A stretch of DNA of 8,078 bases from Candidatus Sivonenia alaskensis PMM_0068 (lineage in GTDB: Bacteria > Cyanobacteriota > Cyanobacteriia > Gloeobacterales > PMM-0068): the NCBI GenBank assembly GCA_949127685.1, contig CASBPW010000287.1, positions 1 through 8,078 of the forward strand, read 5' to 3'. The notes beneath the pieces are model-generated. The model ran no database searches and was not told the origin of the DNA. It saw only the letters and a list, made by a program, of their open reading frames with translations. Positions within the stretch are counted from its first letter, which is position 1. Every line of letters begins with the position of its first letter. A program made the translations under genes and the position numbers. Shown in pieces: positions 1 to 5,594 of the stretch.

Positions 1-221
1 AGATTCAAGCAGATGCAGCCTCTACTTTATTAGGCCCGATTGGTATTTCTCAGCAGATCCTGGACACCACAGTCAAGGCAGATGGAGCGGGGCTCTTTAT
101 GTTTACGCTGCAGCCTTCCATCAACTTGCCTGCTGGGACACGTTATCGGGTCAACATTACCGCTACGGACCCTCAAGGCATTCAGTCACAAAAAACAGAA
201 GTCCTATTTGTCCAGAAGTAA
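1..221 (+). CDS. C-terminal end of a protein with an Ig-like beta-sandwich domain (5' partial)
   Basis: A reading frame open from the left edge (first full codon at 3) runs to TAA at 219-221 and gives the last 72 residues of a protein whose start lies outside the window. The visible part alternates hydrophobic and polar residues and carries the pattern DTTVKADGAGLFMFTL, then LPAGTRYRVNITATDPQG, then a short final strand. This is the usual look of a bacterial Ig-like or fibronectin-type repeat of an exported or surface protein: a strand, an 'LPAGTxYxVxxTATD' strand pair, and a closing strand. There is no anchoring motif or transmembrane segment after the domain, so the protein ends with it. 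A strong terminator follows 10 bp after the stop, which supports this as the true gene end. The overall function cannot be told from this fragment; the Ig-like call is by pattern only. Confidence 0.7.
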   Translation, partial: IQADAASTLLGPIGISQQILDTTVKADGAGLFMFTLQPSINLPAGTRYRVNITATDPQGIQSQKTEVLFVQK

Positions 222-230
222 CCTTTCTGT

Positions 231-275
231 GCTCCTAAAAAGAGGCATCTTACTGAGATGCCTCTTTTTAGGAGC
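231..275 (+). terminator. Intrinsic terminator with a perfect 20-bp stem (bidirectional-looking)
   Basis: Positions 231-250 and 256-275 are perfect reverse complements of 20 bp, separated by a 5-nt loop (251-255). The inner GC-rich part (AGAGGCATCT/AGATGCCTCT) is flanked by AAAAA on the left and TTTTT on the right. A transcript from either strand therefore forms a strong stem followed by a U run inside the extended arm. It lies 10 bp after the stop of the partial gene at the left edge and insulates the next gene from it. Confidence 0.9.
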
Positions 276-344
276 TTTGAATTTGGTCATTCTGCTCAGG
301 CGGGTAGAGGCGCTAACTCATAGCTGGATAGGGATAGGAACCAC

Positions 345-410
345 ATATCAGGAAGTCTGATATCAATGATTAGGAAATCATATAGTTCTTATATTTGGTA
401 TCGAAATATA
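345..410. repeat. Three consecutive small inverted repeats in the leader of the nitrogenase-C-terminus gene
   Basis: Within the AT-rich 206-bp spacer before the gene at 482 there are three perfect dyads one after another. They are ATATCAG(5 nt)CTGATAT at 345-363, ATGATT(4 nt)AATCAT at 366-381, and TATATTT(7 nt)AAATATA at 390-410. Each is short and AT-rich, so chance is a real possibility, but the serial arrangement in a promoter or leader position is notable. They could be operator half-sites or weak RNA hairpins. I could not identify a convincing -35/-10 pair in this spacer. Confidence 0.4.
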
Positions 411-481
411 CAAAATGGCTTTTCAGAACTTAATAATATATGTAAAGAAGATGATACAAAACGAAGAAAAAACTGTTTTCG

Positions 482-844
482 ATGCGTGTATCTTCTCTAA
501 AATTTACTGAACTAAAGATGAAAGTTTGTACCGCTCCGCGCCTCTTGAAGCCTTCCCCCTCTACCTTGCCCGTTTATCCTCGGAAAGATCTCTGGAGCCC
601 TGTACGTGACTGGTTGGAAACACTAGAAGTCACGGATCCGAAGATAGCTCATCAGATTTGTAAACTCATTCCTTCGCAATGTCCTTTTGAACGGGATGTT
701 CGACTATTTGGTCGCACTTTGTTCCACATTCCAGCCCTTTGCACGCTCAATCCTTTTTATGACCAGTTCGTCATGCTGCGCTTCCGCGCTATGAGCTTTC
801 TCGTAGACCAGTGCGGGGAAGACGTCAGTCAATATTGCCGCTAA
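482..844 (+). CDS. Mo-dependent nitrogenase C-terminus family protein (function unknown)
   Basis: This 120-aa protein is recognised by its conserved C-terminal two thirds. It has a DLWSPVRDWLETLEV start to the domain (36-50), the core CKLIPSQCPFERDVRLFGR (60-78), FHIPALCTLNPFYDQ (81-95), LRFRAMSFL (99-107) and CGEDVSQYC (111-119). Cysteines at 60, 67, 87, 111 and 119 are the obvious candidate functional residues. The family (Pfam 'Mo-dependent nitrogenase C-terminus') is largely cyanobacterial. Small standalone members are common, also in species that do not fix nitrogen, so the family name should not be read as nitrogenase activity. No nif gene is visible here. The start is uncertain: ATG 482 and ATG 518 (residue 13) both lie upstream of the conserved part, and neither has a good Shine-Dalgarno. 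The gene is monocistronic, preceded by a strong terminator, and converges on the hydrolase gene with only 10 bp between stops. Confidence 0.85.
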   Translation: MRVSSLKFTELKMKVCTAPRLLKPSPSTLPVYPRKDLWSPVRDWLETLEVTDPKIAHQICKLIPSQCPFERDVRLFGRTLFHIPALCTLNPFYDQFVMLRFRAMSFLVDQCGEDVSQYCR

Positions 845-854
845 ATCAATTCCT

Positions 855-1727
855 CTAGACCAGCTGATTGAGCCAAGGCAGTAGGTAGCTATGGACAAGC
901 TCAGGCTGGTCATCGTGGGGACAATGCCCTGTCTGGGGAAGGGCTACAAATTCCAGATTGGGATGGTACTTTGTGAAGTCTCGTCCTCGCTTAATCGGGG
1001 TCCAAGGGTCATCTTCACCCCATAGAACCAAAATGGGGTTAGGCACTAACGGTAAGAGTTCTTCCGGTAATTCATCCCCGGCAGGTCCAGTAATAATTTT
1101 GATAAATACTTGGGCGGCTCCTGGAGCCTCTGCCGGTTTACACAAAAGGTCTACCAATTCATCGGTAACTGCATCCTTATTTCCATAAACTTGGAGTAAG
1201 GTATTGCGCACATTCCGAGGAGAGCGGACTCGGTTAAACAAAAACGCTCCTACTCCAGGGATATTCAAGGCAAGGCGAAAAACTTCCATCATCGGGCGGA
1301 GGAAAGCTGGAAGTTCTTCAGGGCGATGCGTAAGGCCCCCGGCACAGTTGAGAAGCACCGTTCCTTTTATAGGAACCCCTGAAGGTTGATGGGCACTAGC
1401 CATCAAAGCCACCAGAGACCCGATCGAATTACCCACCAGCACAACAGGTTCGGTGATAAATGTTTTCAAAAAATCAATCAACTGCTCTTCCAATAAATTC
1501 AAGGTGTATTCCACCTCTGGTTTATCAGAAGCCCCAAAGCCAAGCCAATCCAGGGCGTAGACCTGATAATGTTCAGCTAAAACAGGGATATTTTTGCGCC
1601 AGTGCCCTACTGAGGCCCCAAAGCCATGGAGTAAAACGAGAGGTTGGCCCTGGCCCCTAACGGTATAGTTAATTTTGTGTCCCCGCCACAGCCACGTATG
1701 GGTTTCATATTGAACCGTAGGAACCAT
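855..1727 (-). CDS. Alpha/beta-fold hydrolase (serine hydrolase, substrate unknown)
   Basis: This complete 290-aa alpha/beta hydrolase has the oxyanion motif HGFGAS at 34-39, the nucleophile elbow GNSIG with Ser101, a probable catalytic Asp in WGEDDPWTP (Asp239 or Asp240) and catalytic His268 in TGHCPHDDQPE. All three triad positions are present, so it should be active. The opening WLWRGHKINYTVRGQGQP followed by GHWRKNIPVL and LDWLGFGASDKP matches a group widespread in cyanobacteria and plastids, distantly related to plant pheophytinase. A pigment-ester or lipid-ester substrate is plausible but is inference only. No signal peptide is visible, so it is probably cytosolic or thylakoid-associated. 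The start ATG at 1727 is supported by GGAAG six bases upstream. It lies 56 bp downstream of the sucrose-phosphatase-like gene on the same strand, with a hairpin in between, and may be partly co-transcribed with it. Confidence 0.9.
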   Translation of the reverse strand: MVPTVQYETHTWLWRGHKINYTVRGQGQPLVLLHGFGASVGHWRKNIPVLAEHYQVYALDWLGFGASDKPEVEYTLNLLEEQLIDFLKTFITEPVVLVGNSIGSLVALMASAHQPSGVPIKGTVLLNCAGGLTHRPEELPAFLRPMMEVFRLALNIPGVGAFLFNRVRSPRNVRNTLLQVYGNKDAVTDELVDLLCKPAEAPGAAQVFIKIITGPAGDELPEELLPLVPNPILVLWGEDDPWTPIKRGRDFTKYHPNLEFVALPQTGHCPHDDQPELVHSYLLPWLNQLV

Positions 1728-1751
1728 TCTAGTCTTCCAGCTAATTCAAGA

Positions 1752-1778
1752 TTAAGAGCGCATAATGGGCGCTCTTAA
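1752..1778 (-). terminator. 10-bp hairpin between the sucrose-phosphatase-like gene and the hydrolase gene
   Basis: TTAAGAGCGC (1752-1761) and GCGCTCTTAA (1769-1778) form a perfect 10-bp stem with a 7-nt loop. Read on the minus strand it starts 5 bases after the stop of the phosphatase-like gene and ends 24 bases before the ATG of the hydrolase. It is not followed by a clear U tract on that strand, so it may be a weak terminator, an attenuator or a processing site rather than a full stop. Confidence 0.5.
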
Positions 1779-1783
1779 CAGTA

Positions 1784-2593
1784 TCACCCTGCTTTTGAAT
1801 TCTGGAACGCAAAGTTATTGAGGACTCCCCAGTGATGCAGGCCATCGATAATGCCTTGGCCATTAGGAGAGGGACTGCGGTAAAGCTGATGTATTCTTTC
1901 CAAATGAGCCGTTAGTTCAGTGCGTGCATTCCCCAAAACGGTTCCCCGACAGGGTAACTTGAGTAAACTCAGCTCTGAAGGATGATCTCCAAAGAAGTAA
2001 CTGTCTTCGTCGGAAATTTCCAATTCGGCACGCAGATAGTCCACCGCTTCCGCTTTGTCAGCAGCCAGCACATCTAAGCACCAATCCTGGCTAGAAACGA
2101 TCTGCGCTTTGATCTTATGTTGGAGGAACAAATCTTCTAGATGCTGTACCACCCATTCTTGCCCTGGGTCCACAGAAAAACGAAGTCGGAAAGGCCCTCC
2201 AGCAGCAGTTATATCTTCTGGCTCTTCAGGTTGGAGGGCCAGTACATCGGAGGAAAATTGCTGTGTGATCACTAGAACTTTTTCTCTGGACCAATTCTGA
2301 TTGAGGTCATTCATCCATTGCAGCAAAGGAGAGTAATCGGTCCCTTCGCGCTGGTAAAGTCCAATCCCCCCTTCACAAATTAAGTAGTCCGGTATCAACA
2401 AACCTACAGGTCGGCTACTGAGCATATGCTCAAGGGCTAAAACCGAGGCCAAACTGTAGTCTGTGGTATACACCAGGAACACTTGGTCTCGGATGGTATT
2501 AAGTTGTTCATTAAAGAAGCTTAAATCTGTAGAATTTCCTGGTAACAGTTGTTCTAGGCCTACTACCACAAGCTTTTTCACTTTCTGTTCCAT
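1784..2593 (-). CDS. Sucrose-6-phosphate phosphatase-like HAD protein lacking catalytic residues (probable pseudoenzyme)
   Basis: This 269-aa protein aligns by eye along its full length with cyanobacterial sucrose-6-phosphate phosphatase, a Mg-dependent HAD enzyme of about 240-250 aa. Shared landmarks are VYTTDYS at 41-47 (motif II region), PDYLICEGG at 68-76, FSVDPGQ at 139-145, Lys180 at the motif III lysine, FGDHPSELSLL at 201-211 (motif IV), GNARTEL at 221-227 and the closing GIIDGLHHW at 247-255. The nucleophile motif, normally DLDNT, is here GLEQL at 12-16: both aspartates are gone. Motif IV GDSGND has become GDHPSE, keeping only Asp203. A HAD without its nucleophilic Asp cannot work by the usual mechanism, so a binding or regulatory role is inferred. 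The frame is otherwise intact and has no sign of decay. ATG 2593 is the only start before an upstream in-frame stop, and it lacks a clear Shine-Dalgarno. It lies 175 bp downstream of plsY. Confidence 0.75.
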   Translation of the reverse strand: MEQKVKKLVVVGLEQLLPGNSTDLSFFNEQLNTIRDQVFLVYTTDYSLASVLALEHMLSSRPVGLLIPDYLICEGGIGLYQREGTDYSPLLQWMNDLNQNWSREKVLVITQQFSSDVLALQPEEPEDITAAGGPFRLRFSVDPGQEWVVQHLEDLFLQHKIKAQIVSSQDWCLDVLAADKAEAVDYLRAELEISDEDSYFFGDHPSELSLLKLPCRGTVLGNARTELTAHLERIHQLYRSPSPNGQGIIDGLHHWGVLNNFAFQNSKAG

Positions 2594-2723
2594 TCGGTAT
2601 GACCGTATAGATTCGCATCTATCCTATAGGGCGGTGGAGCTACGACATGTTGAACTATTATCAAACACTGAAGGGATCATTGAGCCTCGTTAATCGTTTG
2701 TTCTTTATTGTTTCTTAAGCTTT

Positions 2724-2777
2724 GAGGTTTGGAGAGGATTAAGTCCCCCCTCTCGGCATGCGGAGAGGTCAAACCTC
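2724..2777 (-). other. Structured plsY 3' end with two mutually exclusive inner hairpins
   Basis: GAGGTTTG (2724-2731) and CAAACCTC (2770-2777) form an 8-bp outer stem that includes the plsY stop codon (2769-2771). Inside it, the middle CCTCTC (2749-2754) can pair either with GAGAGG at 2732-2737 or with GAGAGG at 2763-2768, but not with both. On the minus-strand transcript neither fold is followed by a U tract, so this is not a textbook intrinsic terminator. It may terminate by another route, protect the 3' end of the plsY transcript, or simply be a short repeat cluster. Confidence 0.45.
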
Positions 2778-3377
2778 CGCCTTCTCCCCAATGCGAGGCT
2801 CTGTCCCCTTCAAGAGTCGCTGCATATTAGCCTTGTGACGAATGATCACGTACAAACCACCGACCGCCCCAAAGAGCACGTAGCTAGGGGGATTGCTGAA
2901 AATATACATCATTGGGGCAATGGACAAGGCTGCCAGCACAGAACCTAAGGAAACCCAACGGGTCAAGCCGACAATCACACCCCATAAGGCCAGTGCACAG
3001 AGTCCTACGCGCCAATCCATCGCCAAAAGAAGCCCGACACTGACCGCTACCGACTTGCCACCGGAAAAATTCAAAAAGATAGATTTACTGTGGCCCAGAA
3101 TCGCCATGAGCCCTGCGGCAATCACCCAAAGGTCTGATCCCTGACTTAAAAACTGAGCACTTAAAACAGCCAGGACTCCTTTAAATACATCTGCGGTAAA
3201 AACAGCTGTAGCTGGCCCTTTTCCTAAAACGCGAAGGACATTGGTAGCTCCCGTCGATTTGGAGCCGTATTCACGAATATCAATATTTTTCAGCCACTTG
3301 CCCGCCCAATAACCGCTGGGAATAGAGCCCAATAGATAACCCACCGGAATCCCGAAAGCCCCGATCCAGGAATTCAC
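2769..3377 (-). CDS. plsY: Acyl-phosphate:glycerol-3-phosphate acyltransferase PlsY
   Basis: PlsY is an integral membrane enzyme that moves an acyl group from acyl-phosphate to glycerol 3-phosphate. The product is lysophosphatidic acid, the first step of membrane-lipid synthesis. At 202 aa it has the usual family length and all three conserved motifs: GSIPSGYWAGK (17-27) with REYGSKSTGATNVLR (35-49), GHSKSIFLNFSGGKSVA (95-111), and RHKANMQRLLKGTEP (180-194). Hydrophobic segments near 5-25, 55-75, 84-102, 112-138 and 145-178 fit a multi-pass membrane protein. The start codon is GTG at 3377, not ATG. It overlaps the stop of the upstream DUF3119 gene (GTGA) and has a near-perfect AAGGAGG six bases before it, so translation is probably coupled to that gene. 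Acyl-phosphate would come from PlsX, which is not in this window. Confidence 0.96.
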   Translation of the reverse strand: MNSWIGAFGIPVGYLLGSIPSGYWAGKWLKNIDIREYGSKSTGATNVLRVLGKGPATAVFTADVFKGVLAVLSAQFLSQGSDLWVIAAGLMAILGHSKSIFLNFSGGKSVAVSVGLLLAMDWRVGLCALALWGVIVGLTRWVSLGSVLAALSIAPMMYIFSNPPSYVLFGAVGGLYVIIRHKANMQRLLKGTEPRIGEKAEV

Positions 3378-3757
3378 TTAGCTCCTCCTTGAGGAATAAA
3401 CCGTTCCAAGTTTTCCCGCAATTCCTTGGGTGAAAATAGCATCGGAATGAAATGAATACTCTTCACTTCTTGGAAAAAAAGGAGAATGGGCACGGGAGAC
3501 CAAAGAATTTTCCAGGTGAACCAATCTACATAGGGAAAATCCACCAAGGTTTTCCCGGAACGCTGCACCGCAAAAGTGGTTTCTAAAAATACAATACGCA
3601 GCGTAGCTGTTTGATAGATAAGAAATAAGCCGAAGAGAACCAGAAGAAGCGCGGGCACCAGGGGCAAGATAAATAGCGCCGCAATTCCTAAGGCAAGAAC
3701 GATTAAGGACAGCGTGAAATTCGGGGAGAGGGCTACGGGTAGGGCCATGGTGATCAT
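3374..3757 (-). CDS. DUF3119 family membrane protein, translationally coupled to PlsY
   Basis: This 127-aa protein opens with two adjacent hydrophobic helices (about 14-32 and 34-50). They are followed by a soluble part of alternating strands (LRIVFLETTFAVQRSGKTL, about 53-71, then DFPYVDWFTWKILW and FFQEVKSIHFIPMLFSP) and a final amphipathic helix KELRENLERFIP (111-122). This matches DUF3119, a cyanobacterial and plastid-lineage family of unknown function. The layout of two helices plus a small beta domain ending in a helix recalls bacterial PH-like membrane proteins, but that is inference. As I recall, DUF3119 genes often sit beside plsY in cyanobacteria. Here its stop TGA overlaps the GTG start of plsY by four bases. 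ATG 3757 is the first start; ATG 3748 (residue 4) is an alternative, and neither has a clear Shine-Dalgarno. Its 5' end is divergent from the methyltransferase gene across 69 bp. Confidence 0.85.
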   Translation of the reverse strand: MITMALPVALSPNFTLSLIVLALGIAALFILPLVPALLLVLFGLFLIYQTATLRIVFLETTFAVQRSGKTLVDFPYVDWFTWKILWSPVPILLFFQEVKSIHFIPMLFSPKELRENLERFIPQGGAK

Positions 3758-3826
3758 GCTAAGTTTTTTTACCCTATCACGGGTGGCTTTAGAGAAAGGA
3801 TCCTGCTATCGATTGATAATGGAAAC

Positions 3827-4453
3827 ATGGCAACTATTTTGCGCACATGGGCTTTTCGCTATCTCTGGTTCTACAACCTCGTTTCAAAAAGTACGAGCCT
3901 CCTGGTGGGAGGAGAACAACGATTTCGAACGTTGGCCTTGCAAGGTCTTTTGTCCAACCCAGAGAAAAAAGCTCTAGACCTTTGCTGTGGAAGTGGTTTA
4001 GCCTCTCAAGCACTCTCTGAAGAAGGATATGACCTAACCGGTTTGGACTGTTCTCCCATCGCTATCAAAACAGCACAAGCCTCGGTCCCGAAAGGGAAAT
4101 TTGTCTTAGGACGAGCCGAGAAATTACCCCTGGAGGCCAATCAGTTTGATTTAGTCCATACCAGCATGGCCTTACATGAGATGACCCCGGCGCAAGTCCA
4201 AAAAATTTATGGCGAAGTCTATCGGGTGCTGAAACCTGGTGGAGTTTTTACCTTTATTGACTTTCATAAGCCGTCCCTTCCGCTCCTCTGGCCGGGCTTG
4301 GCTCTATTTCTCTGGCTTTTTGAAACCGAAACTTCTTGGCAATGGATAGAACAAAAACCTACACCACTCCTTCAGCAGCAGGGATTTGCCGTCCGAAAAA
4401 TGCACCTTCATGCCGGAGGTAGCCTACAGGTGATTCAGGCTCAGAAACTTTAA
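3827..4453 (+). CDS. Class I SAM-dependent methyltransferase (substrate unknown)
   Basis: This 208-aa protein has a complete Rossmann-type methyltransferase core. Motif I is ALDLCCGSG (49-57), which binds S-adenosylmethionine. Next come the acidic post-I residue Asp74 in LTGLDCSPIAI, GRAEKLPLEANQFDLVHTSMALHEM (95-119) around motif II, and EVYRVLKPGGVFTFIDF (130-146). It belongs to the broad Methyltransf_11/UbiE-like group. The N-terminal WAFRYLWFYNLVS and the hydrophobic stretch LPLLWPGLALFLWLF (151-165) suggest association with a membrane or a lipophilic substrate such as a quinone, lipid or pigment, though nothing here fixes it. ATG 3827 has GGA five bases upstream. A GATAAT at 3815-3820 could be a -10 element giving a very short leader, but no matching -35 is seen. 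Its stop is one base before the pdxA ATG, so the two form an operon. Confidence 0.88.
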   Translation: MATILRTWAFRYLWFYNLVSKSTSLLVGGEQRFRTLALQGLLSNPEKKALDLCCGSGLASQALSEEGYDLTGLDCSPIAIKTAQASVPKGKFVLGRAEKLPLEANQFDLVHTSMALHEMTPAQVQKIYGEVYRVLKPGGVFTFIDFHKPSLPLLWPGLALFLWLFETETSWQWIEQKPTPLLQQQGFAVRKMHLHAGGSLQVIQAQKL

Positions 4454-4454
4454 C

Positions 4455-5522
4455 ATGTCTATTAGGTCCCAGTTCTCCATGGTTATCCCCGTGTCCATCC
4501 CAAGAGTACCTAGAATCGCCCTTACCATAGGCGACCCCGCAGGCATCGGCCCCGAAGTGGTGCTCAAAGCCCTGGCCCAGAAGAATTGGCAGACCCAGTG
4601 TCAAATCACCTTGGTCGGTACTGCCAGCGTATTGCATAGCTGCTATCAATCTCTAGAACATCGAGGTCATATATCCGACCCGGACCAGTGGGAACTCCTG
4701 GAATTACCCTGTGCATCCTTCACGTTGGGTTCCGCCCAAGCCAGCAGTGGAGCAGCCAGTTTTCATTATCTGAAGACGGCGATTCAGGAGACCTTGGCAG
4801 GTCGATTTGATGGCATAGTCACCGCCCCGATTTCTAAAACCGCTTGGCATCAGGCCGGTCATTTTTATCCAGGGCAAACTGAATTGTTGGCCCAACTAAG
4901 CGATGTAGAACGCTACGGCATGATGTTTCATGCCCGTTCTCCTCACACAAACTGGGCTTTGCGGGTACTCTTGGCCACGACCCATATTCCCCTACGCCTA
5001 GTCCCAGAGGTTTTAAATAGCCAGCTTGTCCGTCAAAAACTGGATTTATTTCTGGAAGTTCTGAGGCAAGATTTTAATGAACCGGATCCAAAGATCGCGG
5101 TAGCTGGTCTTAACCCCCATGCCGGAGAAGCAGGAGCTTTAGGCACTGAAGAAGTGGAATGGTTGGCCCCGCTCCTTGCTCAATATCCCCAAGTCAGCGG
5201 TCCCGTTCCTCCAGATACTCTCTGGGTCCAGCCCGGTCAGCTTTGGCAAGACTCCAACACGCCAGCAAAGGGATATTCCGGCTATCTTGCCCTCTACCAT
5301 GACCAAGGTTTAATCCCCGTAAAGCTATTAGCGTTTGACCGAGCCGTAAATGTCACGGTCGGACTGCCGTTGGTGCGCACCTCTCCAGATCACGGAACTG
5401 CTTTTGATATTGCCGGTCAGGGCATAGCAGACGCTAAGAGTATGATGCATGCTATGGAACTGGCTATAGAACTGATCCTTAATCGTTCTAAACGTGAACA
5501 ACATGTCTCTGTTAGGCCCTAA
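4455..5522 (+). CDS. pdxA: 4-hydroxythreonine-4-phosphate dehydrogenase PdxA
   Basis: PdxA oxidises 4-phosphohydroxy-L-threonine with NAD(P). The product decarboxylates to 3-amino-1-hydroxyacetone 1-phosphate, which PdxJ uses to build the pyridoxine ring in the DXP-dependent vitamin B6 pathway. The 355-aa protein shows LTIGDPAGIGPE (23-34), GRFDGIVTAPISK (116-128), the three metal-binding histidines His177 (TTHIPL), His222 (LNPHAGE) and His282 (YHDQG), and RTSPDHGTAFDIAG (308-321). The usual PGHTE is PGQTE here (Gln141), which I believe is common in cyanobacteria. There are about 18 residues before the core. ATG 4455 (1 bp after the methyltransferase stop) and ATG 4479 (residue 9) are both possible, and neither has a Shine-Dalgarno. 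A segment at about 257-275 between DTLW and GYLALYHDQG is longer than in E. coli PdxA. The gene converges on fabD. Confidence 0.96.
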   Translation: MSIRSQFSMVIPVSIPRVPRIALTIGDPAGIGPEVVLKALAQKNWQTQCQITLVGTASVLHSCYQSLEHRGHISDPDQWELLELPCASFTLGSAQASSGAASFHYLKTAIQETLAGRFDGIVTAPISKTAWHQAGHFYPGQTELLAQLSDVERYGMMFHARSPHTNWALRVLLATTHIPLRLVPEVLNSQLVRQKLDLFLEVLRQDFNEPDPKIAVAGLNPHAGEAGALGTEEVEWLAPLLAQYPQVSGPVPPDTLWVQPGQLWQDSNTPAKGYSGYLALYHDQGLIPVKLLAFDRAVNVTVGLPLVRTSPDHGTAFDIAGQGIADAKSMMHAMELAIELILNRSKREQHVSVRP

Positions 5523-5594
5523 GAGTATTAGCCGTGTATACCTAGGCTTTTGCAATTCTTACGCTGTTTGAGATGCCGATAGAAACCTTAGAGA

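Noticed and set aside
40..360. Plus-strand open frame of 106 codons near the left edge
   Set aside because: It runs out of frame through the Ig-like partial gene and straight through the perfect terminator hairpin, so it is a shadow.
276..481. Search for a tRNA, small RNA or clear promoter in the spacer before the nitrogenase-C-terminus gene
   Set aside because: There is no cloverleaf and no T-loop consensus. Candidate -10-like words (TATAGT, TATACA, TAATAT) lack a correctly spaced -35, so no promoter was called.
2594..2723. Possible hidden gene or promoter between plsY and the phosphatase-like gene
   Set aside because: There is no open frame of note. A small CGGT-ATG-ACCG dyad near 2595-2605 is too short to support a regulatory call.
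3714..3977. Plus-strand open frame of 87 codons ahead of the methyltransferase
   Set aside because: It is out of frame with the methyltransferase and overlaps the start of the DUF3119 gene on the other strand. Its product matches nothing recognisable.
4359..4649. Minus-strand open frame of 96 codons across the methyltransferase-pdxA junction
   Set aside because: It lies opposite the ends of two well-supported genes, has no family resemblance, and has low-complexity shadow-like composition.
5523..5594. Possible intrinsic terminator between the convergent pdxA and fabD genes (AGCC at 5530-5533 with GGCT then TTTT near 5545-5551)
   Set aside because: The stem is only about 4 bp with a long loop, and the alternative GGC/GCC pairing needs bulges. 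It is too weak to call, although a terminator would be expected between these convergent genes.
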